The translations under genes and the position numbers were made by a program. Below are positions 17,355 through 26,776 of a stretch of 62,707 nt of DNA, piece by piece; the first letter of the stretch is position 1; each line of letters opens with the position of its first letter. Under the pieces are notes generated by a model. It had not been told where the DNA came from and did no database searches. It saw only the letters and a program-made list of their open reading frames with translations. Source of the DNA: DATKZH01 sp964475955 (GTDB lineage Bacteria; Planctomycetota; Planctomycetia; Pirellulales; Thermoguttaceae); assembly GCA_964475955.1 (NCBI GenBank), contig CAYYZY010000020.1, forward strand, positions 1 through 62,707, given 5' to 3'.

Positions 17355-18254
17355 ATGAAGCGATTCATCCTCAGCCGGCGCCGGTCGAAAACGCCCGGCG
17401 CGCCGGATCGGGCGCGCACCGCCCAAGCCGCCGCCGCTCCGCAAGTCCGCCCCCGGAGGACCCGCGCACCCGCCGCCGCGGTCGAGGCCGCACCGGCGTC
17501 GGGGATGATGCTGGAGGTGGAGGGGCTGGTCAAGACCTACGGCATCCGGCGCGTGGTCGACGGGGTTGACTTCGAAGTCCATCGGGGCGAGATCGTCGGG
17601 CTGCTCGGCCCCAACGGGGCCGGCAAGACTACTTGCTTCCGCATGACCTGCGGGATGATCGAGCCGAACGCGGGCACCGTGCGCCTCCAGGGCGTCGACG
17701 TGACGAACTGGCCCATGTACCGGCGCGCCCGCGACGGCGGCATGGGCTATCTGGCCCAGGAATCGAGCGTGTTTCGCAAGCTCTCGGTCGAAGACAACCT
17801 GCTCGGCGTGATGGAGATGCTCGAGATCGACCGCCGCACGCGGCGCCGTCGCTGCAATGAACTGCTCGAACAGTTCGACATCACCCGGCTCCGCAAGTCC
17901 AAGGCCCTCTCCCTCTCCGGGGGCGAGAAGCGCCGGCTGGAGATCGCCCGCGCGCTGGTGTCCAATCCCCAGATCATCCTGCTCGACGAGCCGTTCACGG
18001 GCATCGACCCGGTGACGATCGACAGCATCCAGGAGATCATCCGCCGGTTGCGGCGCGGGGGGATCGCGATTCTGATCACCGACCACCAGGTGCGCGAGAC
18101 CCTCCAGATCACCGACCGCAGCTACGTGATCCGCGACGGCCGGGTCCTCTGCCACGGCACGCCCGACGAGGTGCTCGCCAACCCGGAAGCCCGGCAGTGC
18201 TACTTCGGCGAAGACATGGACCTCGGCCACGGCCCCCCGCCCCCGCACCGGTAG
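17355..18254 (+). CDS. lptB: Lipopolysaccharide export ABC transporter ATP-binding protein LptB
   Basis: This is the ATPase of the LptB2FG complex that extracts lipopolysaccharide from the inner membrane. The 299-residue protein has a basic, proline/alanine-rich N-terminal extension of about 50 residues not found in ordinary LptB. The classical ABC motifs follow: Walker A GPNGAGKTT, the LptB-typical YLAQESSVFRKLSVEDN, signature LSGGEKRR, Walker B IILLDEPFTGIDP and H-loop ITDHQVRET. The start at 17355 follows a GGAG-containing ribosome site. The gene follows two signal peptidase genes and converges on the PQQ-like gene. Its presence argues for an LPS-bearing outer membrane. LptF and LptG are not in the window. 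Confidence 0.92.
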   Translation: MKRFILSRRRSKTPGAPDRARTAQAAAAPQVRPRRTRAPAAAVEAAPASGMMLEVEGLVKTYGIRRVVDGVDFEVHRGEIVGLLGPNGAGKTTCFRMTCGMIEPNAGTVRLQGVDVTNWPMYRRARDGGMGYLAQESSVFRKLSVEDNLLGVMEMLEIDRRTRRRRCNELLEQFDITRLRKSKALSLSGGEKRRLEIARALVSNPQIILLDEPFTGIDPVTIDSIQEIIRRLRRGGIAILITDHQVRETLQITDRSYVIRDGRVLCHGTPDEVLANPEARQCYFGEDMDLGHGPPPPHR

Positions 18255-18264
18255 CCGTTGCCAA

Positions 18265-19785
18265 CTATCGCACCACGTGCACCCGGTACGCGCCGATCAG
18301 CGTGCCGGTCTGCGGGTCCTGGTAGGGGACCTCAACGACGGCGGCCGCGGAGCCGTCGCGGGCGAGGTCGGCGTGGAAGAAGGTGAGCCCTTCGACCTGG
18401 TAGTAGTAGACGAGCTTCGCCGAGCCGCCGCCGGGCCGGCGGGTGTCGAAGAGCATCAGGCCCGAGTCCCGCCCGAGCCGGTCGTCGTCGCGGTTGACGG
18501 CCGTGCCGAGCCAGCGGCCGTCGGCGCTGGTGCGGAAGTTCTGGTACTCGTGGCCGCTGCGGTAGCGCCAGCGGACTTCTCCGTCGGGCCCGACGGCGTG
18601 CAGCGTGTTCGCCCAAGGATGCGGCCCCGGCGGCGCGACCACGTGCCGCGTGCGGTCGGCGTAGGGTACCGTCGAGTTGGCCGTCTGGAAGTAGGCCATC
18701 CGGTCCGGGGCGAGATGCGTGTAGGTGGATCGGGCGCTGACGGGCACGCCGCTGATCGGGATCGGGGCTCCGAACGCGAACACCCGGCGGGGAGCCACCG
18801 CGTCGAGATCGAAGAGGAAGGTCCGCCCGTCGTCCAGGCCGAGCGAGGCGAGCTTGCCTTTCGGGCCGACGGAGACCGACTGCCAGAAGTTGACCCGGTC
18901 GAAGTGCGGCTGGAGCGGCTCGAAGGCGTGCGCGCCGACGAGTCGCCCCGTGGCGCCGTCGAGCACGATGATCGAGCCGGGCCGGAATGGATAGTCGTCG
19001 GGCGTGTTTCCCCCGTGCGAGGCGGCGAGCACGGCCACGCGCCGGCCGCCGCCGTCGGCGTCCATGTAGATCAGGCCCAGGGGCATCGGCCCGTCGGGCG
19101 GGAAGGCCCAGCGCAGCGCGCCCTCGGGCGAGAAGCGATACACGCGGCACAGCCGGGTCATGGCCCGGGTCTTGGTGTGGTCGCCCCAGGAGTGCATCCC
19201 CAGCACGACCAGGTCGCCGTCGGCCAGCGTTTTCACGCGAAAGCAGGCGGGCAATTGGTAGACGCCGTAGAGCGAGTCTTTGGGGGGCGGGGGGCTGGTG
19301 CCCAGGTCGTCGGCCAGGCGCCGCCGCCAGAGGATCTCGCCCGAGTCGGCCTTTGCGGCGTAGAGGAAGCCGTCGACGCTCTGCTCGCCGAAGTAGACGC
19401 GGCCGCCCTCCGGCGAGAAGTCGACCTGCTTGACGATCCCCTCGGCGATCCGCCGGTCCCAGAGCGTTGTGCCGGCGTAGACGTCGAGCATCCGGATATG
19501 GCCGAGAAACGTGCCGACGGCCAAGCGGCGTCCGTCGGGAGAGAAGCGGGCGAACGTGTCGGGCTGGCCGCCCGCCTTCGCGTAGTAGGCCACGTCGCCC
19601 AGCGGCACCTGCGCGAGCACGTACGGGAGGACCGCGTCGCCCCGGGCCGTATCGGGCCGACGGCAAGTGGCCGGCAAGTCTTCCCCTTGCGGCACGGGCC
19701 AGCGCGACTCGCCGGCGCGAAGCCGAGCCGGCAGAGCGAGCAAAGCGCCGAGCAGGAGGAAGATCGTAAGGACCCGCGAGTCAAC
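18265..19785 (-). CDS. Exported PQQ/WD40-like beta-propeller protein, start unclear
   Basis: The protein ends 10 bases from lptB (convergent). From about residue 10 it has a signal peptide (VLTIFLLLGALLALPARLRA), then repeated propeller-blade elements such as FSPDGRRLAVGTFLGHIRML, FSPEGGRVYFGEQSVDGFLY and SADGRWLGTAVNRDDD, consistent with an eight-bladed quinoprotein-like propeller. No ATG, GTG or TTG lies in frame just before the signal peptide. The nearest in-frame ATG (near 20000) would translate about 70 residues of repeat DNA. Either an upstream frameshift/sequencing error exists, or the original start was displaced by repeat insertion. The 3' boundary is firm. The ligand is unknown. Confidence 0.75.
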   Translation of the reverse strand, partial: VDSRVLTIFLLLGALLALPARLRAGESRWPVPQGEDLPATCRRPDTARGDAVLPYVLAQVPLGDVAYYAKAGGQPDTFARFSPDGRRLAVGTFLGHIRMLDVYAGTTLWDRRIAEGIVKQVDFSPEGGRVYFGEQSVDGFLYAAKADSGEILWRRRLADDLGTSPPPPKDSLYGVYQLPACFRVKTLADGDLVVLGMHSWGDHTKTRAMTRLCRVYRFSPEGALRWAFPPDGPMPLGLIYMDADGGGRRVAVLAASHGGNTPDDYPFRPGSIIVLDGATGRLVGAHAFEPLQPHFDRVNFWQSVSVGPKGKLASLGLDDGRTFLFDLDAVAPRRVFAFGAPIPISGVPVSARSTYTHLAPDRMAYFQTANSTVPYADRTRHVVAPPGPHPWANTLHAVGPDGEVRWRYRSGHEYQNFRTSADGRWLGTAVNRDDDRLGRDSGLMLFDTRRPGGGSAKLVYYYQVEGLTFFHADLARDGSAAAVVEVPYQDPQTGTLIGAYRVHVVR

Positions 19786-19848
19786 TTCTGCCGGGATAGT
19801 CGCTTTCCGCTCCGCGAAAAGACGCTTATTCGCAGAGCGAACAAGGGC

Positions 19849-20090
19849 GGGTGGCTGGGGTCGAGTGCAGCGAGCCCGTTTCGTCGGGTGGGTCGAGGTA
19901 CGAGACCCACGCGCTCTCTGGTTCCACGGCGAGGCGGAGCCTCGCGTTAGGGCGTTCCCAGGCGGAGCCTGGGAGCGAGGCGAGTAAGGCCGCGTCATTT
20001 CACGCCTTTCAAAGGTAAAGCTCTTGGAGTACGGCGAGGCGAAGCCTCGCGCTAGGGCGTTCCCAGGCGGAGCCCGGGAACGAGGGCAGC
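19849..20090. repeat. Mosaic of dispersed intergenic repeats
   Basis: At least three units abut here. The first is a second copy (19849-19877) of the unit at 7547. The second is a hairpin unit GGGTCGAGGTACGAGACC (starting 19890, 24 bases) found identically at 55478-55501 and in variant form at 51130-51155. The third is a palindrome-rich unit (GCGAGGCGGAGCCTCGC, then TCCCAGGCGGAGCCTGGGA) present twice about 105 bases apart (19926-19985 and 20033-20085). The block fills the space between the EcfT gene and the PQQ-like gene, and probably caused the unclear start of the latter. Confidence 0.75.
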
Positions 20091-20114
20091 GCGGAGCCTG
20101 GGACCGAGGGGACG

Positions 20115-20981
20115 CTACAGCCAGTCGCGGACGAACGCGTACAACGGGCGCAGCGCGGCCGCGTAGAACAGCTCGTGCTCGTACAGCCAGAACAGGACCT
20201 TGCACGCGGCGGTCGCCCCGACCACCCCGATCATACCCGCCAGGGCCAGCCACTGCCAGGGCCGGAAGCGCTCGTCGTGGAGCGAGGTCCGCCGGGCGTC
20301 GAGCGTGAAGCCGCGCGCGAGCACCGAGAGGGCCACCTCCTGCGAACGGCGGATCGTGCCGGCCAGCACCGGGCGCAGGCCGGCCACCTCCACCCGAATC
20401 GTGTCGCGGAGCCCGTGGCGGAACGGCCGGTACCCCTTCAATCGCATGGCCAGGTGGACGGTGCGGAATTCCTCCGCCACCAGCGGGAGGAACCGGATCG
20501 CGCTGGTGGCCATGAACGCCAGGCTGAACGGCACGCGCATCGCCAGCAGCCCCCGGAGGAAACGGTCGGGCTCGGTCGAGAAGCAGATCGCGTACCCGAC
20601 CAGCGCCATGGCCACGAAACGAAGCGATTGCACCAGCCCGTAATGGATCCCCTGGCTGTAGATGTTCAACCCCTCGGGGAAGAGCCGGTTGGGCTCGACG
20701 AGCACCACTAGCGCGTGGCGGGGAAAGCGGCTGTAGAAGATCCCCTGGCTGAGCATCAGGCCCCACACGACCAGCGCCAGGGTGACGCCGACCAGCTTCA
20801 CCTGCGCCGCGTTCGGCCGCCCCAGGGCGAAAACGACCGCCCCGATCGCCGCCACGGCCGCGAGCATCGGCGCGCCGTCGACCAGCACGACCAACAACGA
20901 CATCGAAAAGCCGATCGCCATCTTCAGGCGCACGTCGAGCCGGGCGAGCGGCGCGGTCGTGTTGCGGTCGAACAGCCTCAT
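20115..20981 (-). CDS. ecfT: ECF transporter transmembrane component EcfT (CbiQ-like)
   Basis: This is the energy-coupling membrane subunit that links the ATPases to the substrate-binding S component. The 288-residue protein has about six hydrophobic segments and the two coupling-helix motifs of EcfT: AMRLKGYRPF near residue 178 and SVLARGFTLD (Ala-Arg-Gly) near 225. The ATG overlaps the stop of the upstream ATPase gene by four bases (ATGA), giving translational coupling. It is the last gene of the leftward S-AA'-T operon. Confidence 0.88.
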   Translation of the reverse strand: MRLFDRNTTAPLARLDVRLKMAIGFSMSLLVVLVDGAPMLAAVAAIGAVVFALGRPNAAQVKLVGVTLALVVWGLMLSQGIFYSRFPRHALVVLVEPNRLFPEGLNIYSQGIHYGLVQSLRFVAMALVGYAICFSTEPDRFLRGLLAMRVPFSLAFMATSAIRFLPLVAEEFRTVHLAMRLKGYRPFRHGLRDTIRVEVAGLRPVLAGTIRRSQEVALSVLARGFTLDARRTSLHDERFRPWQWLALAGMIGVVGATAACKVLFWLYEHELFYAAALRPLYAFVRDWL

Positions 20982-22675
20982 CCGCCGATCGCCTCGAGGA
21001 AAGAGTCCGCGTCGAGCACGCGCAGCCCGTTGCGCGCCGCGTAAACCTGAAGGTTCGTCGGGCGCAGCGACGCGCGCCGGACCGCCTCGGGGTCGAACAG
21101 CACGTCGACCGGGTCGCCGTCGGCCAGCACGCGCCCCGCGTCGATGAGCACGATGCGGTTGGCGTGCCGGGCGGCCGTCTGCACGTCGTGCGTGCAGAAG
21201 ACGACCAGGTCGAATTCGTCTTCCAGCCCGGTCATCATCCGCTCGATCTGCTCGCGGTCCTGGCCCGTGGTCGGCTCGTCCAACAGGAGCACGGAGGGCC
21301 GCTTCGAGAGGACCGAACCCACGGCCGTACGGAGCCGCTGCCCGCGCGACAGCGCAAACGGCGCCTGATCGGCCAGCTCCTCGAGGCCCATGCGCGCCAG
21401 CACCGCCGCGACGATCCGCGCGCGCTCGTCGGGCGCGAGCCGGGCGTGCAGCGGGGCGAAATCGACCTCCCGGCGCACCGATTCCGAGAAGAGCATCAGG
21501 TCGGGCACCTGCATGACCAGGCCGACCGAGGGCCGTTTCTCTCCGGCCCAGTCGATCCGGCCGGCCCGCGGCTTCAGCAGCCCGGCCAGGAGGTGCAGGA
21601 GGGTCGACTTGCCCGACCCGTTCGGGCCCATCAGGGCGACGCGGTCGCCACGGCGGAGCGTGAGGCGAAAGCCCTCAAAGGCCGCCGGGCCGTGCCGGCC
21701 GTAGGAGAACGCGAGGCCATCGATCCGACAGACGGGGTGGTTCTCGTCGGGTTGCCCCTCGAGGCGCGTTGGGGACACCGCTTTCTGGGGTGGCAGGCGA
21801 TCGGCACGAGTGCAGACAGCCTGCGAAACGCCCTCACCCCGCTCCCCATCCGAAGCAAGTGGGGGCTTTCTTATCAGCGGGGCGTCGTCGGCCGCGAGGG
21901 GGCGCTCCGGCCGGCCCAGCCGTTCGAACAGGTCGGCGACGAGCGGGAGGCTCAGGCCCAGGCGGCGCATGGGGGCCAGATCGGCGAGGGCCTCGGCTCG
22001 GGCGAAATCGGCGACGACCCGTCCGCCGTCGACGAGCACCACGCGGTCGGCCAGCGCGATCGTCTCCTCGACGCGGTGCTCGACGAGCACGACGGCCAGC
22101 TCGTGCGCCAGCTTCAGGTCGTGGATCACGCCCAGGATCTCTCCCACGCCCTGCGGGTCGAGCTGGCTGAGCGGCTCGTCGAGGAAGAGGACCTTGGGCT
22201 TCAAGGCGAGTGCGCAGGCGATGGCCAGGCGCTGCTTCTGTCCGCCGGAAAGGGTTGCGGCCGCCTGGCGGCGGCAGTCGTCCAGGCGCACCGCGGCGAG
22301 GGCCTCGTCGATGCGCCGGGCCATGGCCGCGCGGTCGACGCCCAGGTTCTCCAGCCCGAAGGCGACCTCGGTCTCAGGCGTTGCGGTGCAGATCTGCGTG
22401 TCGGGGTTCTGGAAGACGGTGCCGGCGATGCGGCATACGTCGACCAGCGCGAGGCCGCGCACGTCGCGGCCGTCCAACAACACGGCACCCTCCACCCGGG
22501 CGTTGCCCTCGTGTTGAAGAAGGCCGTTCATGCAGTTCAGAAGCGACGACTTGCCGCAGCCGGTGGGCCCGGTGATGAGGACCAGCTCGCCGGGCCCCAC
22601 GCGCAGGTCGACGCCCGCGAGGGTGGGCCCCGCGGCGTCGGGGTAGTGCAGGCTGAGCCCCCGGACCTCGATCAC
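20978..22675 (-). CDS. ecfA: ECF transporter fused ATPase (EcfA-EcfA')
   Basis: Two ABC ATPase domains are fused in one 565-residue chain. The N-terminal domain has GPTGCGKSS, LSGGQKQR and LFLDEPLSQLDP. The C-terminal domain, beginning near residue 310, has GPNGSGKST, LSRGQRLR and LLLDEPTTGQD. The second signature has Arg for the usual second Gly-equivalent position (LSRGQ), so the two ATP sites are probably not equal, as is common in ECF pairs. A GTG start at 22675 overlaps the stop of the S component gene (GTGA); the reading frame extends further upstream without support. In most bacteria EcfA and EcfA' are separate proteins; fusions are known. Confidence 0.9.
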   Translation of the reverse strand: MIEVRGLSLHYPDAAGPTLAGVDLRVGPGELVLITGPTGCGKSSLLNCMNGLLQHEGNARVEGAVLLDGRDVRGLALVDVCRIAGTVFQNPDTQICTATPETEVAFGLENLGVDRAAMARRIDEALAAVRLDDCRRQAAATLSGGQKQRLAIACALALKPKVLFLDEPLSQLDPQGVGEILGVIHDLKLAHELAVVLVEHRVEETIALADRVVLVDGGRVVADFARAEALADLAPMRRLGLSLPLVADLFERLGRPERPLAADDAPLIRKPPLASDGERGEGVSQAVCTRADRLPPQKAVSPTRLEGQPDENHPVCRIDGLAFSYGRHGPAAFEGFRLTLRRGDRVALMGPNGSGKSTLLHLLAGLLKPRAGRIDWAGEKRPSVGLVMQVPDLMLFSESVRREVDFAPLHARLAPDERARIVAAVLARMGLEELADQAPFALSRGQRLRTAVGSVLSKRPSVLLLDEPTTGQDREQIERMMTGLEDEFDLVVFCTHDVQTAARHANRIVLIDAGRVLADGDPVDVLFDPEAVRRASLRPTNLQVYAARNGLRVLDADSFLEAIGG

Positions 22676-24549
22676 CAGTGCACCCTCCTCAGGCTCATGC
22701 CGAGCGACCTGCCGAGGTAGACGCCGATCGCCGTGTAGACGAAGCCGGTCACCACGACCTGAAGAAAGATGTACCACTGGGCGAAGAAGAGCCGGTAGAA
22801 GACGGCCTGGAGGGCGAGCGAGGTGAACGTGCCGGCGGCGTCAGCCAGCCCCAGGGCGAGCATCATGGCCACGAGGTTCGGGGGCTTGGCGCCGGGGGGG
22901 CCGAGCCGCGTGACGCCGAACGCCAGGAGGAGCGTCTCCCGAAACGCGATCGAGGAGCCGACGAAGACGACGTCGGTCAGCCCGAACGATCCGAACAGCA
23001 CCCCGCCCATCACGTAGGTGACCAGCCCCGCAAGGGTCATCGCACCCACCCGCGGCACGAGGAACAGGATCGACGTGACCAGCAGGTAGGTCATCACCTC
23101 GGTCAACAGCCCGCCCACCAGGCAGTTGAACGGGCCGAGCAGGGCGTAGAACACCATCGACACCAGCCCGCCCATGAACTGGAGGCAGAACTGAAGCGAC
23201 CCGAGCAGCGAGAGGAGCACGAGCACGCGGATGCCCAGCGAGGCGACCATGCGCCGATAGAGCACCAGCGAGGCCGCCAGCCAGCCCAGGCTGAGCGCGC
23301 CGGCGCCGAGCACCCAGCCGGCGAAGGCGAAGTTGGAGCGGACCACCCCCAGGGGCGCTTCCAGCCGTTTGAGCGTGCGGTCGGAGCCGAGCGGCTTGAT
23401 CTCGATCCGCCGCAGGTAGGTGCCCTCCGACGTTTCGGGCCGCACGTAGAGCGGCAGCACGCACGTCTCCGTTTGGCCGGGCGCGACGTGGCTGTAGGCC
23501 ATGATCCGGCCGGTGCCGCCGATCGATTCGAACTCCGGGGCGGCGAACGACTCGACCGGCTCGCCGGTCGCCGGATCGACCACCTCGCTCGCCAACAGCA
23601 GGCTGATCGGCTGCGACGTTTCGTTGCGCAGCCAAAGCGTCTGGTAGACGAACGGCTCGTAGGGGCTGGGCACGCCGGTCCGGATGCCGAACCAGGAGGC
23701 CACCCGGCTCCCGATCGCGTTGGGGATGCTGACGCGGTCGGCCACGCGGTGCCGCTCGTGGAACCCGTCGCGCTCGGTGGGAAGGCGCCACGCGACGACT
23801 CCGAGCCCTTCGGCGTCGACGGAGCGCGCGACGAACCGCAGCTTCCACGCAAAAAGGGGACGCGGCTCTTTTTCTCGACGCAGGGCGATCGCCACCGGGG
23901 CCCGGGGGAGCCGGTCGCCGAGACGCACGCGGCTGGTCCAGATCTGCTTGTCGAACTCGAAGCGAAGGGCCGCCTCGTCGGCCTCGATCGGCGGCTCCAT
24001 GCGCAGGCCCGCGACGTCGTCGATCGTCGTGGAGACCGAAAACACCAGCGGTTCGCCGTCGGTGAGCTTTTCGACCTCCAGCATCACGTCGATCGTTTCG
24101 CCGGGCGCGGCGGGGATCGCGACCTCCCGCGACCGTGGCGACGCCGACGAATCGCTTCGCACGCTGCCGCCCAACTTCGCCTCGTGCGGCGCCTGCCCGA
24201 GCGGCGCGTGCAGGCGCACGAGCAGTTCGGGCGGCGCCTCGGGGGCCCGGGCCGTGGAGCGGGCGCCGTCGTCGGCCACCGCCCGGTAGAGCGCCCCCGG
24301 CTGCCACGCGAAGCGGGCCTCGGCCACCGGCCGGCCGTACGCCCGGGCCCGGGCGACGCGGCGTCCGCGCGCGTCGAACAGGTCGATCGTGTCGGCTTCG
24401 CCCGGATTGCGGATTTCGACGACCCCGGGCCGGGGGAAGCTCAGCTTGGGCGGGGCGGCGGGCTCGGCGTGGCGAAGGCGCGGCCAGAACACGGCTGCAA
24501 CGAGTGCCAGAAGCGCCGAGATGCACACGATCGCCAGGACCCGCTTCAT
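22672..24549 (-). CDS. ECF transporter S component-like protein with large extracytoplasmic N-terminal domain
   Basis: This 625-residue protein opens the ECF operon. After an N-terminal signal anchor (VLAIVCISALLALVAAVFW) there are about 365 residues of beta-rich extracytoplasmic sequence (for example PGETIDVMLEVEKLTDGEPL and LWLRNETSQPISLLLASEVV). The C-terminal 230 residues form about seven membrane helices, including FYALLGPFNCLVGGLLTEVM and YVMGGVLFGSFGLTDVVFV, which resemble S components of the YkoE/ThiW-like type. S components normally are only about 180-200 residues, so the extra domain is unusual; it may capture substrate outside. The vitamin carried cannot be told. I looked for a TPP or cobalamin riboswitch in 24550-24731 and saw none. 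Confidence 0.7.
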   Translation of the reverse strand: MKRVLAIVCISALLALVAAVFWPRLRHAEPAAPPKLSFPRPGVVEIRNPGEADTIDLFDARGRRVARARAYGRPVAEARFAWQPGALYRAVADDGARSTARAPEAPPELLVRLHAPLGQAPHEAKLGGSVRSDSSASPRSREVAIPAAPGETIDVMLEVEKLTDGEPLVFSVSTTIDDVAGLRMEPPIEADEAALRFEFDKQIWTSRVRLGDRLPRAPVAIALRREKEPRPLFAWKLRFVARSVDAEGLGVVAWRLPTERDGFHERHRVADRVSIPNAIGSRVASWFGIRTGVPSPYEPFVYQTLWLRNETSQPISLLLASEVVDPATGEPVESFAAPEFESIGGTGRIMAYSHVAPGQTETCVLPLYVRPETSEGTYLRRIEIKPLGSDRTLKRLEAPLGVVRSNFAFAGWVLGAGALSLGWLAASLVLYRRMVASLGIRVLVLLSLLGSLQFCLQFMGGLVSMVFYALLGPFNCLVGGLLTEVMTYLLVTSILFLVPRVGAMTLAGLVTYVMGGVLFGSFGLTDVVFVGSSIAFRETLLLAFGVTRLGPPGAKPPNLVAMMLALGLADAAGTFTSLALQAVFYRLFFAQWYIFLQVVVTGFVYTAIGVYLGRSLGMSLRRVHW

Positions 24550-24731
24550 GGGACGCCAGCTTGCGAGGATGAGCCGTCGGGAATCGACCCATCCTACCCG
24601 CGGCCGGCCCGGCCCGCAACCGGATCATGCCGGGAAAATGGGGCACCCTCCCTTCTGACGCGACGGCCCGAAGGGCGCCATGCACCCGTGGGTCGCCCCG
24701 AGGTCTTCGCGATCCGTGGTGCCCGGGCGGA

Positions 24732-25160
24732 TCAGTCGGTCATGTCGAAGGTGAAGCTGTTTTCTTTGCCTTTCTCGACCGTGGCCTCGAAGCCGGAGGT
24801 CATGGGGCTTTCGTACTTATCCGGAAAACGCTTGGCCGACTCGTCGGGCAGCGAGTAGTCTTCGTTGCCGGTATCGTCGGGCGCTTCGGTGATGATGACC
24901 GAGTGTTTGCCCAGCACGGCGCCGTCCCCGGCTTCGAACGTGGAGAGGGTGAACTTGCCCGAGGCATCCGTGGTGCCGGAAGCGGGCCGGCCGCCTTCGC
25001 CTTCGGGGATGAAGCCGACGCTCACCCCCTCGATCGGGTCGCCGTTGTACGTGACGGTGCCGGTGACTTTGGCGGTCGGGGCGGTGCCCCCCCCGCCGCA
25101 GCCGGCCGCGGCCAGAAGCGCGATCGCCAGCCCGAGGGCCGTCAGTCCCTTGAGAGTCAT
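24732..25160 (-). CDS. Lipoprotein with carboxypeptidase-regulatory-like (transthyretin-fold) domain
   Basis: This 142-residue protein has a clear lipoprotein signal (LGLAIALLAAAGCGGGG, lipobox Cys near residue 21). A single beta-sandwich follows, of the kind found in carboxypeptidase regulatory domains (VTGTVTYNGDPIEGVSVGFI, then TTDASGKFTLSTF). Such small lipoproteins routinely follow DUF1559 genes in planctomycetes, as here (145 bases downstream). It is probably anchored to a membrane on the periplasmic side. Function is unknown. The 180 bp between it and the ECF operon has no recognisable gene. Confidence 0.85.
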   Translation of the reverse strand: MTLKGLTALGLAIALLAAAGCGGGGTAPTAKVTGTVTYNGDPIEGVSVGFIPEGEGGRPASGTTDASGKFTLSTFEAGDGAVLGKHSVIITEAPDDTGNEDYSLPDESAKRFPDKYESPMTSGFEATVEKGKENSFTFDMTD

Positions 25161-25305
25161 CGTTTCTACCTCCTATGGATTGTCGTCTGCTTCTATCGGA
25201 CAGGGAACCGGCCCGGCGCTCTTGGCGCCGGGCCGGCCGGAAGCGTGCGCTGCGTGGGAAGCCCCGCCGACTATTGCCGCTTTGTCGTCGCGGCCGCCGG
25301 TCACT

Positions 25306-26301
25306 TCACCGGGAGACGGCCTCGCCGTCGGTCATGCAGGCCATTCGCCGGTAGGCCATCAAGTCGATGGTTTCGCTGATGAAGGTGACGCTGCCGTCGC
25401 ACAGGGCGAAGTTGGCGCCGCCGGGATGCCGGCTCATGAAGGAATAGTTGTTCCCCCAGTCCGTCCATCGAGTTTCCAGCGTATGGGCAGGATCGGTCAC
25501 GATGATGTTCGACTCGTAGTTCAACGGGATCCCGCACGTCGCCGTCGTGCCGTTGAACCAGTACCACCAGGTGTGCGTGCACCAACGGGGCACGGCCTCG
25601 CCGACGGCGAACGTGTTCGACGTGCCGTCGGAGATGTCGCGGAACCGCGTGTTGTTGGCCCGATGGCCGTCGCTGTTGCGGCAGATGATGCCGTCGCCCC
25701 GATCGAGGCCGTTCTGCGTGGTGCCGTGGCGCCCCTTGGGGAAGGAGTGGCGGCATATGGAGTCGCCCCATCCCCAGTTGCTGCCCGCACAAGCCTTGTA
25801 GTTCGTGATCGCCCGGCTGTCGCTGCTCGAACCACCACCGCCCGTAGGCATGTTGGCGCGGTTGGCCATCAGCCCTTCCTGGTTGCTGTCCGACGGGCAG
25901 AGGAAGGCGGGAATCACGGTCCGCGACACCTCGGTGTTCACGGTGTAATCCGCGTCGCCCGGGTTCCCCTGGCCCACCTGAAGGCCGAACTCGATCTGGT
26001 CGTACAGCGGTTGCTGCTCGACGTACGGCAGGATCGACTGCATCCAACTCCGGCCCGTGTTCGTGTAGTTGTACTGGCGGTTCCCGCCGTGGCAGGAGGG
26101 GAGCATCTTGTACGTGTCGTGGTAGTTGTGCATGGCCAGCGCCAACTGCTTGGCGTTGTTCGTGCACTGCGCGCGGCGCGCGGCTTCACGAGCCGCTTGA
26201 ACCGCGGGCAACAACAGGGCGATGAGGATTCCAATGATGGCGATCACCACCAACAGTTCGACGAGCGTGAAAGCTCGCCGCTTACACGGGATACCGAGCA
26301 T
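25306..26301 (-). CDS. DUF1559 domain protein with type IV pilin-like N-terminus
   Basis: This 331-residue protein has the prepilin processing and helix region RRAFTLVELLVVIAIIGILI, followed by ALLLPAVQAAREAARRAQC. A prepilin peptidase should cut before Phe and methylate it. The globular domain has DUF1559 features and ends with the family's histidine/aspartate-glycine box (HPGGANFALCDGSVTFI). The family is massively expanded in planctomycetes, and its role (pilus or surface pseudopilin) is still debated. The ATG at 26301 is preceded by GGAGGAAA, which decides it over an upstream in-frame ATG at 26472. The 475 bp upstream (26302-26776) holds nothing I recognise. Confidence 0.93.
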   Translation of the reverse strand: MLGIPCKRRAFTLVELLVVIAIIGILIALLLPAVQAAREAARRAQCTNNAKQLALAMHNYHDTYKMLPSCHGGNRQYNYTNTGRSWMQSILPYVEQQPLYDQIEFGLQVGQGNPGDADYTVNTEVSRTVIPAFLCPSDSNQEGLMANRANMPTGGGGSSSDSRAITNYKACAGSNWGWGDSICRHSFPKGRHGTTQNGLDRGDGIICRNSDGHRANNTRFRDISDGTSNTFAVGEAVPRWCTHTWWYWFNGTTATCGIPLNYESNIIVTDPAHTLETRWTDWGNNYSFMSRHPGGANFALCDGSVTFISETIDLMAYRRMACMTDGEAVSR

Positions 26302-26776
26302 GGGCTTTCCTCCAAGAAGAGAAAGGATCAGAAAAAACGACCTTCCAAACCGTTCGATAAGTAGATCGTCCGCAGTCGACGCGGCTCCGAGGAGAGGAAG
26401 CCGGCACGCGAGGTCGACGAGACGGCGGGGCCGCTCCTGGAACGCCTCGGAGACCCGGTTTCCCAGCCCCACGGTTCGGCTGTGAGGCGGGCAAGATGAG
26501 AAGTACTCAGCCCCCGAGTACGCCCTGCGGTTCCTGCAATCGCTCCCGTTTCCCCCCGGGCTTCCCGCTCACCCTCGATCGGGCAAACGTTCCTACCACG
26601 CCTGTCAAGCGCTACCAAGGAGATTCCGTCTTCGCGGTCGTTCCACCCCGAAAGCACGCTGCATCGCCGCGCGTCATGGTAACCTATCTGTCCTTCCTGT
26701 CAACGGAACGTATCGCCGGCCCGGAATCCGTGCCCCCTCTGGAGACGCATTGCGATATCCCCTGAAAGAGCCTCTA

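Noticed and set aside
24550..24731. TPP or cobalamin riboswitch upstream of the ECF operon
   Set aside because: Some GGTGCC-like text is present, but neither the CTGAGA/ACCTGATCTGG core of the TPP switch nor a cobalamin core could be found.
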